48,866 nt of DNA from GAS188 sp035949255 (lineage in GTDB: Bacteria; Pseudomonadota; Alphaproteobacteria; Rhizobiales; Beijerinckiaceae): positions 1 through 48,866 of the forward strand of contig DASZIL010000167.1 in NCBI GenBank assembly GCA_035949255.1, given 5' to 3'. The notes under the pieces were generated by a model, which made no database searches, was not told where the DNA came from, and saw only the letters and a list, made by a program, of their open reading frames with translations. Positions 34,523 through 44,333 of this stretch are shown piece by piece. The number at the start of each line of letters is the position of its first letter. Position 1 is the first letter of the stretch. The position numbers and the translations under genes were made by a program.

Positions 34523-36143
34523 GGCGACGCGCGAGAAATCCTCCTTGCCGTCGAACCCCCGCTTGGCGTTCCTCGGAAACGGGCACGGCCGGGCCCTATT
34601 GGTTCTGCGAGGCTTGGTGCGGCGTCTCGCCACCCTGATCGCGAGCGCAAGGGCGGCACCACGCGATCTCATGCCTGGCGGTGGCGCATTCGCGGCGGCG
34701 ATCCTCCTCGTGCTCGTGACGGGCTTCACTTGCGATGGGATGATCGCCTCCGCCATGCGGCATTTGCCGCGAGCCGCGACGGGATTCTTCGAGCACATCA
34801 CCATTCTCGGCGAAGGGTGGGTCTGGCTTCTTCCCACCGCGCTTCTCGGATTGGCTTTCGCCTGGGCAAGCTTTGCGGGAACCTCGAGGCGAAAGCGTGC
34901 GGGCCTTGTCTTGCGCGCCGAGCGTGCCCTCTTCATGTTTTCGGCCGTGGGCGTTCCATCCCTCGTGACGACGGTCTTGAAGCATGTCGTCGGGCGCATG
35001 CGCCCACGCTATTTCGAAAGCCTCGGAGCCTTTCATTTCGAGCCTTTTTCACTCGCCGCCTCGAAGGCAAGCTTCCCGTCCGGGCATGCGACGACCGCCG
35101 CCGCGCTCATCCTCGCGATGGGCGTCGTGGCGCCGCGCTGGAAACCCTCTGTCGCGATGCTCGCTCTTCTCGTGTTCCTCTCCCGTCTCGCGATCGAGGC
35201 GCATTACGTGAGCGACGTGCTAGCCGGCGCCCTCATCGGGATCGCCGGCGCGCGCGCGATGCGGACGCTTTTTGCCAAGGCACGGATCGGCTTGAGATCC
35301 GGCGCTTTCCTCGCCACTTCCTTGATGCCTGAGCCAGCAGCGCGTCTTTCGCAACGAGGCTCGATGCCCGTGAGCTGGCCGCAAGACGAGAGGTCGAGCG
35401 AGCCTTTGCCAAAGCCGCGCCTGTCGATCGTCGTGCCGATGCGCAACGAAGGGGAAAATGCCGGCCCGCTGATCGAGGAGATCGGGCGAGCCTGCGCTGA
35501 GCTTGTTCCCTTCGAGATCATCTGCGTCGACGACGGCTCGTCCGACGGGACGGGAACTCGCCTTGCTGAGCTCGCAGCCGCTCATCCGCATTTACGGGCG
35601 TTTCGCCACGCCGCGAGCTGCGGCCAGAGCGCGGCGGTGCGCACCGGCGTGAGGGCGGCGCGCGCGCCGATCGTCGCAACGCTCGACGGTGACGGCCAGA
35701 ACGATCCGGCCTTCATCCCGAAACTTCTCGAGGCTCTCGAGGCCGGCGGGGTCTCAACCGGCCTCGTCGCCGGGCAAAGGGTCGGCCGCAAGGACACAGG
35801 CTTCAAGAAGCTGCAATCGCGTGTGGCGAACACGGTGCGTGGGCGCATCTTGCGCGACGGCACGCGCGACACGGGTTGCGGCCTCAAGGCGTTCCGGCGA
35901 GAGCTCTTCCTGGCGCTTCCCTATTTCGACGGCTTGCACCGTTTCCTGCCCGCCCTGATGCGGCGCGAGGGCTATGAGGTGAGCCTCGTCGACGTGGTCG
36001 ATCGTCCCCGGCGCGCGGGGCGCTCCAATTACGGTCTCTTCGACCGGCTCTGGATCGGCATCCTGGATCTCGGCGGTGTGTGGTGGCTGATCCGCAGGCG
36101 CAGACGCGTGCCGATCGTGTCGAATTTGCGAAAGGATGCATGA
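34506..36143 (+). CDS. PAP2 phosphatase fused to GT2 polyprenyl-phosphate glycosyltransferase
   Basis: One 545-residue reading frame holds two enzymes. Residues about 55-260 form a membrane PAP2 phosphatase with all three motifs: K159-x6-RP (KHVVGRMRP), PSGH at 191-194 and S226-R-x5-H233-x3-D237. After a linker (about 265-300) residues 303-540 form a GT2 domain of the DPM1/ArnC/RgtE type: LSIVVPMRNEGENAGPLIEE, VDDGSSDGTG (Asp342-Asp343) and DGDGQNDP (394-401). It lacks the two C-terminal spans of ArnC, and the PAP2 spans can serve as the anchor. It could make polyprenyl-phosphate sugar for the GT39 enzyme while dephosphorylating a lipid. Stops in ATGA with the next gene. Confidence 0.88.
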   Translation: MPMAVEATREKSSLPSNPRLAFLGNGHGRALLVLRGLVRRLATLIASARAAPRDLMPGGGAFAAAILLVLVTGFTCDGMIASAMRHLPRAATGFFEHITILGEGWVWLLPTALLGLAFAWASFAGTSRRKRAGLVLRAERALFMFSAVGVPSLVTTVLKHVVGRMRPRYFESLGAFHFEPFSLAASKASFPSGHATTAAALILAMGVVAPRWKPSVAMLALLVFLSRLAIEAHYVSDVLAGALIGIAGARAMRTLFAKARIGLRSGAFLATSLMPEPAARLSQRGSMPVSWPQDERSSEPLPKPRLSIVVPMRNEGENAGPLIEEIGRACAELVPFEIICVDDGSSDGTGTRLAELAAAHPHLRAFRHAASCGQSAAVRTGVRAARAPIVATLDGDGQNDPAFIPKLLEALEAGGVSTGLVAGQRVGRKDTGFKKLQSRVANTVRGRILRDGTRDTGCGLKAFRRELFLALPYFDGLHRFLPALMRREGYEVSLVDVVDRPRRAGRSNYGLFDRLWIGILDLGGVWWLIRRRRRVPIVSNLRKDA

Positions 36144-36487
36144 TGCTGGTTGATCTCGCGAACGCGCTCGGCGGCTACCTCCAGGACGTGTTCGTCAATA
36201 AATTTGATTTAGCGGTGCTGATCGGGCTCGTCGCGCAGGCGTTGTTCACCATGCGATTCCTCGTGCAATGGCTCGCGAGCGAGAAAGCGGGCCGCAGCGT
36301 CATCCCCTTCAGCTTTTGGCTGTTCTCGATCGGCGGCGGCCTCCTCCTCTTCGCCTATTCCTTGTGGCGGCGCGATCTGGTCTTCATCCTCGGGCAGGGG
36401 TTCGGCGTTTTCGTCTATCTTCGCAACGTCGCTCTCGTGCTCAAGGAGCGCCGTGGCGAGGCGGGGAAGGTCAGGCGGGCGGGATAG
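36140..36487 (+). CDS. Lipid-A-disaccharide synthase N-terminal domain (LAB_N) protein
   Basis: This small membrane protein of 115 residues has three hydrophobic spans and the LAB_N signatures LIGLVAQALFTMRFLVQWLA and SVIPFSFWLFSIGGGLLLFA, then LGQGFGVFVYLRNV. It lacks the LpxB catalytic part. Such stand-alone domains sit beside GT2/GT39 lipid-glycosylation genes and may help flip or present the carrier lipid, though that is not proven. Two ATG codons overlap the fusion-gene stop (ATGATG), with aaagga upstream. Last gene of the operon. Confidence 0.87.
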   Translation: MMLVDLANALGGYLQDVFVNKFDLAVLIGLVAQALFTMRFLVQWLASEKAGRSVIPFSFWLFSIGGGLLLFAYSLWRRDLVFILGQGFGVFVYLRNVALVLKERRGEAGKVRRAG

Positions 36488-36633
36488 GCACGGATCGCGG
36501 TGCTCACCCGCCGGGCGGCGACTGTCGCCATCATATTACCGCCCGGAGCCAAACGCTGGCCCTCAGCCGGTTCCTACGCTGCCGTCTCGTGCCTCTCCTG
36601 GAAATAAGCAGGCGAAAGGCGAGGCAGCTCCCA

Positions 36634-37611
36634 TCACCCCTTCGCCGGCTTCGGCCAGGGCGTCTCGGCGACGGGCGTGATCGGCCCCTTGCCGGAGAAC
36701 CATTGCTTGAGGTTGTCGACCACGAGATTGCCCATGGCGTTTCGCGTGTGCACCGAGGCCGAGCCGACATGCGGCAAGAGCACGACATGGGGCATGTCGA
36801 TCAGTTCCTTCGGTACATTCGGCTCGTGCGCGAACACATCGAGACCGGCGCTTCCGACCTTTCCCGCCTTGAGGGCCTCGATCAGCGCCTTCTCGTCGAC
36901 GACCGAGCCGCGTGCGATGTTGATGAGCACGCCCTTGGGGCCTAGCGCCTCCAAGACCTTCGCGTTGATCAGGTGCTTCGTCGCCGCGCCTCCCGGCGTG
37001 ATCACCATGAGGATGTCGACCGCCTCGGCCATGTCGGTGAGCGAGGCATAATAGGGGTAGGGCACGCCGGGCTTGGATGAGCGGCTGTGATAGGCAAGGC
37101 CAAGGCCGAATGCCTCCGCGCGCCTGGCGATCGCCATGCCGATGCGCCCAAGCCCGACGATGCCCATGGTCTTGCCGCGCAACGTGTCGGTGAAGGGGAA
37201 GGGCTTCGTGAGCCATTTGCCGGCGCGCAAATAGGCGTCCGCTTGCGGGAGCTGGCGCACCGTCGCGAGGAGAAGGCCCATCGCCGTGTCGGCGACCTCA
37301 TCGGTCAGCACGTCGGGCGTATTGGTCACGATGATGCCGCGCCGCCCCGCGGCGTTCGCGTCGACATGGTCGTAGCCGACGCCGCAGGACGCCAGGATCT
37401 CGAGATTCGGGTAACGGTCGAAGAATGCGTCGTCGAGACGTTCGTGGCTCTCACCCGCCGCCACTCCACGGATTTGCTTCGCCACTTTCTCGAGCTTCGT
37501 CTTCTGCTCGGCGCCCGTGAAGGGCCGATAAACGGTGAAGGCCTTATCGAGCCCATCCGCCGTCTTGTTCGGAAGAGGGCCGGTCAATACGATATCGATA
37601 GTCTCGGTCAT
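36634..37611 (-). CDS. D-2-hydroxyacid dehydrogenase
   Basis: The 325-residue NAD(P)-dependent enzyme reduces 2-ketoacids such as glyoxylate or hydroxypyruvate. Visible are the nucleotide loop GIVGLGRIGMAIARR and the catalytic Arg in NIARGSVVDE, with the catalytic Glu in FAHEPNVP and His in LPHVGSAS. The Arg that follows the Rossmann beta2 strand (YHSRSSKPG) hints at NADPH. ATG 37611 (MTETIDIV) is preferred over an open frame reaching 37701. It is divergent from the orphan ATPase gene. 146 bases without a gene separate it from the LAB_N gene. Confidence 0.9.
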   Translation of the reverse strand: MTETIDIVLTGPLPNKTADGLDKAFTVYRPFTGAEQKTKLEKVAKQIRGVAAGESHERLDDAFFDRYPNLEILASCGVGYDHVDANAAGRRGIIVTNTPDVLTDEVADTAMGLLLATVRQLPQADAYLRAGKWLTKPFPFTDTLRGKTMGIVGLGRIGMAIARRAEAFGLGLAYHSRSSKPGVPYPYYASLTDMAEAVDILMVITPGGAATKHLINAKVLEALGPKGVLINIARGSVVDEKALIEALKAGKVGSAGLDVFAHEPNVPKELIDMPHVVLLPHVGSASVHTRNAMGNLVVDNLKQWFSGKGPITPVAETPWPKPAKG

Positions 37612-37771
37612 TGAGCACCTGTGGCGGGAAAGCGTGATGTCGGCTCGCGCACCCCTCTTGAGAAGCTGGGCGCATCGGCTTGCCTTGTGGAAAGCGAACA
37701 AGGATTATGCTCTAGAAGCGAGAACCGCAACGGAGAATTTCCGGGGCGCAATCGCGTTGGGAGAGAGCCGC

Positions 37772-38842
<1,071 letters not shown>

Positions 38843-38861
38843 GCCTTATCGCACGGTAAAG

Positions 38862-39218
38862 CTAATTCGCGGGCGCCGGCGCCGGGGCCGATACGGGTGG
38901 CGTCGCGACCGGCGCGGGGTGGCGCGCCGCGTTTGAGAAGAGCGGATCACGACGCGCGTGACGGCGCGATTTGAGGTGTAGGTTCAACGAGTTGCGATAT
39001 TCGCGCAGTCCCTTCACGCAGAGCTTTGAGAGATCATTCACATGCTCGCGCAGGCATGCCTGGATGCGCCCGCCTCCGGGCTTCTCATGCTCGCAAAAGC
39101 GATCGACCTCCGCCTTGCAAGGGCCCTCGCGCACGGTGTGGAACGCAATCGTCGCCGCCGAGACAGGCAAGGCTGAAAGGATGAGGAAAGTCGTCGCGAT
39201 CACCGTCGTCTTAACCAT
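38862..39218 (-). CDS. Exported Cys-rich repeat protein (GLG1-type repeat)
   Basis: The 118-residue protein has a signal peptide (about 1-22, ending VSAA). A domain with four Cys (EGPCKAEVDRFCEHEKPGGG, then RIQACLREHVNDLSKLCVKG) follows the Cys-rich repeat first seen in the eukaryotic Golgi protein GLG1. After it come a basic stretch (KSRRHARRD) and a Pro/Ala tail (VATPPVSAPAPAPAN). The pattern predicts two disulfides in the periplasm. No activity is known. ATG 39218 has ggag upstream, and the longer frame to 39413 lacks family support. Convergent with ugpC. Confidence 0.82.
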   Translation of the reverse strand: MVKTTVIATTFLILSALPVSAATIAFHTVREGPCKAEVDRFCEHEKPGGGRIQACLREHVNDLSKLCVKGLREYRNSLNLHLKSRRHARRDPLFSNAARHPAPVATPPVSAPAPAPAN

Positions 39219-39299
39219 GCTCGGCTCCAAGCGAGGCAAAAGACACATAGCAGCAGCGGCGAGAAATGCTACAGTCGGCGGCCGCTGTGGAGGGCGAAG

Positions 39300-39329
39300 T
39301 CTCATTTCTCGGCTTCTCATTCCTCGGCT
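39300..39329. repeat. 15-bp tandem duplication
   Basis: tctcatttctcggct (39300-39314) and tctcattcctcggct (39315-39329) differ at one base. They lie in the 286-base gap between the Cys-rich gene and yidD. A GC-rich hairpin (gaccc...gggtc) follows at 39331-39355. Confidence 0.8.
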
Positions 39330-39504
39330 CGACCCGGCCGCGGGCGCGGCGGGTCGCTGATTGAGCATGCCGCGGAACGATCCGGCCCTCTTTAATTCTT
39401 GATCGGCGACCATACCTCATGGCCGCATGGAGATTTGGTGAAGCTTTGGCAATATGGGAATGTGCCCGCCATCGCAAAATCACAAAAACCGGAAGGAAGG
39501 GGAG

Positions 39505-39876
39505 ATGTCCCCGTCGCGGGCGCCATCCGCAGCGCCAGCGCCTGCACCTCAGCATTCAGTCCTGACTCTTCTCGCGATCGGGGTCGTGCAGCTTTACCGC
39601 CACAGCCTCTCGGCGCTGCTGGGCGGCCAATGCCGATATCTTCCGACCTGCTCGGAATATGCGCTCGACGCCTTTCGCCTGCACGGCTTTTGGGCCGGAT
39701 CGTTCATGGCGTTCGCGCGGTTGTGCCGCTGCGGGCCATACGGTGGTCACGGCTATGACCCCGTGCCACGCACGATCCCGGACACGGCGCGCTGGTGGCT
39801 TCCGTGGCGCTACGGTGTGTGGCGCGGCCCGCGCGAGGGGGGTGGAAGCGACGTCGCCCCTCCGCCGAAGTCATGA
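39505..39876 (+). CDS. yidD: Membrane protein insertion efficiency factor YidD
   Basis: This small inner-membrane-associated protein works with YidC in inserting membrane proteins. The 123 residues contain the family core LYRHSLSALLGGQCRYLPTC, SEYALDAFRLHG and CRCGPYGGHGYDPVP with the conserved Cys residues. The N-terminal Ala/Pro stretch is a non-conserved extension. ATG 39505 follows ggaagggg closely. The usual partners rpmH, rnpA and yidC are not here. Its downstream neighbour mipZ begins 26 bases later. Confidence 0.93.
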   Translation: MSPSRAPSAAPAPAPQHSVLTLLAIGVVQLYRHSLSALLGGQCRYLPTCSEYALDAFRLHGFWAGSFMAFARLCRCGPYGGHGYDPVPRTIPDTARWWLPWRYGVWRGPREGGGSDVAPPPKS

Positions 39877-39902
39877 ATGAAAAATCCCGTCAATAAGCAA
39901 AA

Positions 39903-40838
39903 ATGGCGCGACCGACCGAAACTCCCGAACTGCGCAGCGCCCATGTGATCGTGGTCGGCAACGAGAAGGGCGGGACGGGCAAGTCCACGCTCTCCATCCA
40001 CATCATCATCGCGCTCCTCAAGGCCGGCCACCGTGTCGCCTCGATCGATCTCGACACCCGCCAGCGGACGCTCACGCGGTTCCTCGAAAACCGCCAAAGC
40101 TGGGGCGCGAATGCGGGGCGCGCGATCGAGCTGCCCTTCCACCACGCGCTCGAGCGCGGCGGCAAGGATAGTGCTGGCGAGAACGAGATCGTCGAGTTTA
40201 CCTCCTTCGCGGAGGCGATTTCGCGCGTCGAGCACGCTTACGAGTTCGCGGTGATCGATACGCCCGCAAGCGACAGCTATCTCATGCGGCTTGCCCACTC
40301 GCTCGCCGACACGCTGGTGACGCCGATGAATGATTCCTTCATCGATGTCGATGTGCTCGCGCGCGTGCACAACGACAGGCGCGAGCGTGGCGCGACGGCG
40401 CAATATGCAGCCCTCGTCGTCGAGGCACGTCGCCAACGCCGCCTCGCCGATGCCGGCCTCATCGACTGGTTGGTGGTGCGCAACCGCATGGCCTCGCTGC
40501 AGTCGCACAACCAGCGCCAGGTCGCCGGAAGCCTCGGCCGCCTTTCGCCGGAGCTGCAGTTTCGCATGGCGGAAGGCTTCGGCGATCGCGTCATCTTCCG
40601 CGAGCTGTTCCCGGTCGGCCTCACCGTTCTCGATTCGATCGAGGAGGTCACCGACAAAGGCGCGCTCTCAGCCTCGCAGGTCGCGGCGCGCGGCGAGGTC
40701 GAGGCGCTCATTCGCAATTTGCGCCTGCCGACGCGCACCGCGGAGCTCCCTCATATGGAGGCGCGCCACCTCTGGTTCGAGGAGACGCAGGCCTTCTACA
40801 AGGAGCTGATCGCCAAGAGGCCGGGGGAGCCTGTTTGA
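39903..40838 (+). CDS. mipZ: Division plane positioning ATPase MipZ
   Basis: This ParA/MinD-family ATPase forms a gradient from the ParB-origin complexes and inhibits FtsZ away from midcell. It is typical of Alphaproteobacteria lacking MinCD. The 311-residue protein shows the deviant Walker A EKGGTGKST (about 22-30), SIDLDTRQRTLTRFLENR, and FAVIDTPASDSYLMR with the catalytic Asp. WLVVRNRMASLQSHNQRQV is the family's ParB/FtsZ-interaction region. The start follows a short gap after yidD. Confidence 0.95.
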   Translation: MARPTETPELRSAHVIVVGNEKGGTGKSTLSIHIIIALLKAGHRVASIDLDTRQRTLTRFLENRQSWGANAGRAIELPFHHALERGGKDSAGENEIVEFTSFAEAISRVEHAYEFAVIDTPASDSYLMRLAHSLADTLVTPMNDSFIDVDVLARVHNDRRERGATAQYAALVVEARRQRRLADAGLIDWLVVRNRMASLQSHNQRQVAGSLGRLSPELQFRMAEGFGDRVIFRELFPVGLTVLDSIEEVTDKGALSASQVAARGEVEALIRNLRLPTRTAELPHMEARHLWFEETQAFYKELIAKRPGEPV

Positions 40839-40935
40839 GGGGACCATCGGCACCTATTGTGGTCCTGCGGCTTTCCACCTCATAATGGAAAAAAGCGGTT
40901 CGCCCGCGAAAACAACATCTATCGGGAGCACGCCT

Positions 40936-42144
40936 ATGAGATTAGCCGCCATCGCGCTTGTCGCGTTCGCCTCGACCCTTTGCGCGCGAAGCGCCGAGGC
41001 CCAATTCTCGAGCGATGTTGTGAAGCTCGGCGTGCTCACCGACCTGTCGAGCCTTTATTCCGACGCGACCGGAAAAGGCTCAGTGATCGCGGCGCAAATG
41101 GCGGTCGAGGATTTCGGCGGCAAGGTGAGGGGAAAGCCGATCGAGGTCATCAGCGCCGATCACCAGAACAAGCCCGATGTCGGCTCATCCATCGCGCGCG
41201 ATTGGTACGACAATCAGCATGTCGATGCGATCGTCGATGTGCCGACCTCCTCGATCGCGCTCGCGGTGCAGAAGATCACGCACGACAAGAACAAGGTCTT
41301 CCTCATGTCGGGGCCGGGATCCTCGGACCTCACCGGCGTTGCCTGCTCGCCGAACGGCATCATGTGGACCTACGACACCTATGCGCTGAGCCAGGTGACG
41401 GCAAAAGCGCTGATCGCCCGCAAGGACGATAGCTGGTTCTTCATCACCGCCGATTACGCTTTCGGCCATGCGCTCGAGCGCGATGCGGCCAACACCGTGA
41501 AGGCGAACGGCGGCACGGTCATGGGCTCGGTGAACGCGCCGTTCAACAGCCAGGATTTCTCCTCCTTCCTCCTTCAGGCGCAAGGCTCGAAGGCTAAGGT
41601 CGTCGGCCTCGCGAATGCGGGAGGCGATACGCAGACCGCCATCAAGCAGGCAGCCGAGTTCGGCCTTTCGGAAGGCGGGCAGAAGATCGCGGCGCTTCTT
41701 CTCGAGATCACCGACACCCACAGCCTCGGCCTCAAGACGGCGCAGGGCCTCCTCGCCGCCGACGCCTTTTATTGGGATCGCGACGACGAGAGCCGGGCCT
41801 TCTCGACGCGCTTCTTCGCGCGGGCGGGCAATATGCCGTCGATGATCCAGGCCGGCATCTACTCGGCTGTGACGCATTACCTCAAGGCGATCGACGCGAC
41901 CGGAACGGACGACGCGAAAACCGTGATCGCGAAGATGAAGGCGACCCCGATCAACGATTTCTTCGCCAAGAACGGCTATATCCGCGAGGATGGAAGAATG
42001 GTGCACGACATGTATCTCGTGCAGGCGAAGAAGCCCTCCGAATCCAAGGGCGAATGGGACCTCTACAACATCCTCGCCACCATCCCCGGCGATCAGGCGT
42101 TCCGCCCGATGTCCGAGGGCGGCTGCCCCTACATCAAAGGCTAG
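40936..42144 (+). CDS. Branched-chain amino acid type ABC substrate-binding protein
   Basis: The 402-residue periplasmic protein has a signal peptide (about 1-24, ending AEA) and a Peripla_BP_6/LivJ-type two-lobe domain: VKLGVLTDLSSLYSDATGKG, VISADHQNKPDVGSSIARDW and a C-terminal GEWDLYNIL. The ligand may be an amino acid, amide or aromatic acid. No LivHMGF-type permease genes are adjacent, so it is an orphan receptor. The ATG at 40936 has gggagc upstream. A longer frame from 40885 lacks signal-peptide features. 213 bases without a gene follow. Confidence 0.9.
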   Translation: MRLAAIALVAFASTLCARSAEAQFSSDVVKLGVLTDLSSLYSDATGKGSVIAAQMAVEDFGGKVRGKPIEVISADHQNKPDVGSSIARDWYDNQHVDAIVDVPTSSIALAVQKITHDKNKVFLMSGPGSSDLTGVACSPNGIMWTYDTYALSQVTAKALIARKDDSWFFITADYAFGHALERDAANTVKANGGTVMGSVNAPFNSQDFSSFLLQAQGSKAKVVGLANAGGDTQTAIKQAAEFGLSEGGQKIAALLLEITDTHSLGLKTAQGLLAADAFYWDRDDESRAFSTRFFARAGNMPSMIQAGIYSAVTHYLKAIDATGTDDAKTVIAKMKATPINDFFAKNGYIREDGRMVHDMYLVQAKKPSESKGEWDLYNILATIPGDQAFRPMSEGGCPYIKG

Positions 42145-42357
42145 CGCGCCCGGTCTGCATCGTTCCGATCCGCGTCGGGGAGGCGGACCGGCGAAAATCC
42201 ATTCACTCTAAAGTTGGGACGCAAGTCTCGAGCCGTTCTTGAGCTCATGCCCAGGCTTGCCTTCGCGCGCTCATCCCGTTAGAGGCGCTGGCTTCGCCGG
42301 CGGATGCCGCACCACCGCTTACCTGCAGGGTGTGCAGGAGTGAGCCAGGAGACAGCG

Positions 42358-44319
42358 ATGATCACCCTTACATTTCCGGATGGCGCCAAGCGCCAGTTTG
42401 AACGAGGCATCAGCGGCGCCGAGATCGCCAAAGGCATTTCGCCTTCGCTCTTGAAGCGCACGGTCGCCATGGCGCTCGACGGCAAACTCGCCGATCTTTC
42501 CGACAAGATTACGCACGACGCCAAGATCGAGTTCGTGGCGCGCGATGATCTGCGCGCGCTGGAGCTCATCCGGCACGATGCGGCCCATGTGCTCGCCGAA
42601 GCCGTGCAGGAGCTTTACCCGGGCACGCAAGTGACCATCGGGCCGGTGATCGAGAACGGCTTCTATTACGATTTTGCGCGCAACCAGCCCTTCACGCCGG
42701 AGGATTTCCCGGCGATCGAGAAGAAGATGCGCGAGATCGTCGCGCGCGACAAACCCTTCACCAAGCGTGAAGTCTCGCGCGAGGAAGCGAAGGCCTTCTT
42801 CCGCGACAAGGGCGAGAACTTCAAGGTCGAGCTCGTCGACGCCATCCCGACGGGTGAGCCGATCAAGCTCTACGATCAAGGCGGCTGGATCGACCTTTGC
42901 CGTGGCCCCCACATGACCTCGACCGGAAAGGTCGGGGATGCCTTCAGGCTGATGAAGGTCGCCGGCGCCTATTGGCGGGGCGATCCGAAGAACCCGATGC
43001 TGACGCGGATCTACGGCACCGCCTTCGCCAAGCGCGAGGATCTCGAAGCCTATCTCAAGCAGATGGAAGAGGCCGAGAAGCGCGACCACAGAAGGCTCGG
43101 CCGCGAGATGGATCTCTTCCATTTCCAGGAGGAGGGGCCCGGCGTCGTCTTCTGGCACGCGAAAGGCTGGACATTGTTCCAGCAGTTGATCGCCTATATG
43201 CGCCGGCGCCTCGCGCGCGACTATCAGGAGGTCAACGCTCCCCAGATCCTCGACAAATCCCTATGGGAGACTTCCGGCCATTGGGATTGGTATCGCGAGC
43301 ACATGTTCGTCACCAAGACCGAGGATGATCGCGTCTTCGCCATCAAGCCGATGAACTGTCCCGGGCACATCCAGATCTTCAAGCATGGCTTGAAGTCCTA
43401 TCGCGACCTGCCGCTGCGTCTCGCCGAGTTCGGCGCGGTGTCGCGTTACGAGCCTTCGGGCGCGCTGCACGGGCTTTTGCGCGTGCGGGCCTTCACGCAA
43501 GACGACGCTCACGTCTTCTGCACCGAGGCGCAGCTCGCCGCCGAATGCCTGAAGATCAACGAATTGATCGTGTCGGTCTACAAGGATTTCGGCTTCGAGG
43601 AATGCGTCGTGAAGCTCTCGACAAGGCCCGTAAAGCGCGTCGGCACCGATGCCATGTGGGACCATGCGGAAGAGGTGATGCGTCGCGTGCTCGACGAGAT
43701 CGAGGCCAATTCAGGCGGGCGCATCAAGACGAGCATCAACCCGGGGGAGGGCGCCTTCTACGGGCCGAAATTCGAGTATGTGCTGCGCGACGCCATCGGG
43801 CGTGACTGGCAATGCGGCACCACACAGGTCGACTTCGCTTTGCCGGAGCGTTTCGGCATGTTCTACATCGATCACGACGGGCAGAAGAAAACCCCCGTCA
43901 TGGTGCATCGGGCCATCTGCGGCTCGATGGAACGCTTCTCGGGCATTCTGATCGAGCATCATGCGGGCCACTTCCCGCTCTGGCTCGCTCCGGTCCAGAT
44001 CATGGTCGCGACCATCACCTCGGAGGCGGATGATTACGCCAATGAGGTGCTCGAGGCGGCGCGCGCCAGGGGGCTTCGCGCGGATATCGACCTGCGCAAC
44101 GAGAAGATCACCTATAAGGTGCGCGAGCATTCGCTCGTGAAACTGCCGGTGCTTCTTGTGGTCGGCAAGAAGGAGGCGGCCGAGCGCGCCGTCTCGATCC
44201 GCCGCCTCGGCTCGAGCGAGACGCGAAGCATGCCGCTCGACGCGGCGCTCGCCGCCTTGGTCGACGAAGCGCGCCCGCCGGATTTGCGCAACGGTGAGGC
44301 CTTGGAGGCCGCGGCCTAG
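42358..44319 (+). CDS. thrS: Threonyl-tRNA synthetase
   Basis: It charges tRNA-Thr. The 653-residue protein is complete: TGS domain (1-61), editing domain with HDAAHVLAEAVQELYPGTQV and CRGPH, a class II catalytic core with the zinc-ligand Cys in MNCPGHIQIF and motif 3 in HRAICGSMERFSG, and an anticodon-binding domain starting APVQIMVATI. aggaga precedes the ATG. I see no T-box leader in the 213 bases upstream. folA follows after 14 bases. Confidence 0.97.
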   Translation: MITLTFPDGAKRQFERGISGAEIAKGISPSLLKRTVAMALDGKLADLSDKITHDAKIEFVARDDLRALELIRHDAAHVLAEAVQELYPGTQVTIGPVIENGFYYDFARNQPFTPEDFPAIEKKMREIVARDKPFTKREVSREEAKAFFRDKGENFKVELVDAIPTGEPIKLYDQGGWIDLCRGPHMTSTGKVGDAFRLMKVAGAYWRGDPKNPMLTRIYGTAFAKREDLEAYLKQMEEAEKRDHRRLGREMDLFHFQEEGPGVVFWHAKGWTLFQQLIAYMRRRLARDYQEVNAPQILDKSLWETSGHWDWYREHMFVTKTEDDRVFAIKPMNCPGHIQIFKHGLKSYRDLPLRLAEFGAVSRYEPSGALHGLLRVRAFTQDDAHVFCTEAQLAAECLKINELIVSVYKDFGFEECVVKLSTRPVKRVGTDAMWDHAEEVMRRVLDEIEANSGGRIKTSINPGEGAFYGPKFEYVLRDAIGRDWQCGTTQVDFALPERFGMFYIDHDGQKKTPVMVHRAICGSMERFSGILIEHHAGHFPLWLAPVQIMVATITSEADDYANEVLEAARARGLRADIDLRNEKITYKVREHSLVKLPVLLVVGKKEAAERAVSIRRLGSSETRSMPLDAALAALVDEARPPDLRNGEALEAAA

Positions 44320-44333
44320 AAAGAACAAGGCGA

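Noticed and set aside
42145..42357. T-box leader upstream of thrS
   Set aside because: No T-box core sequence or matching specifier stem was visible, and thrS T-boxes are not expected in Alphaproteobacteria.
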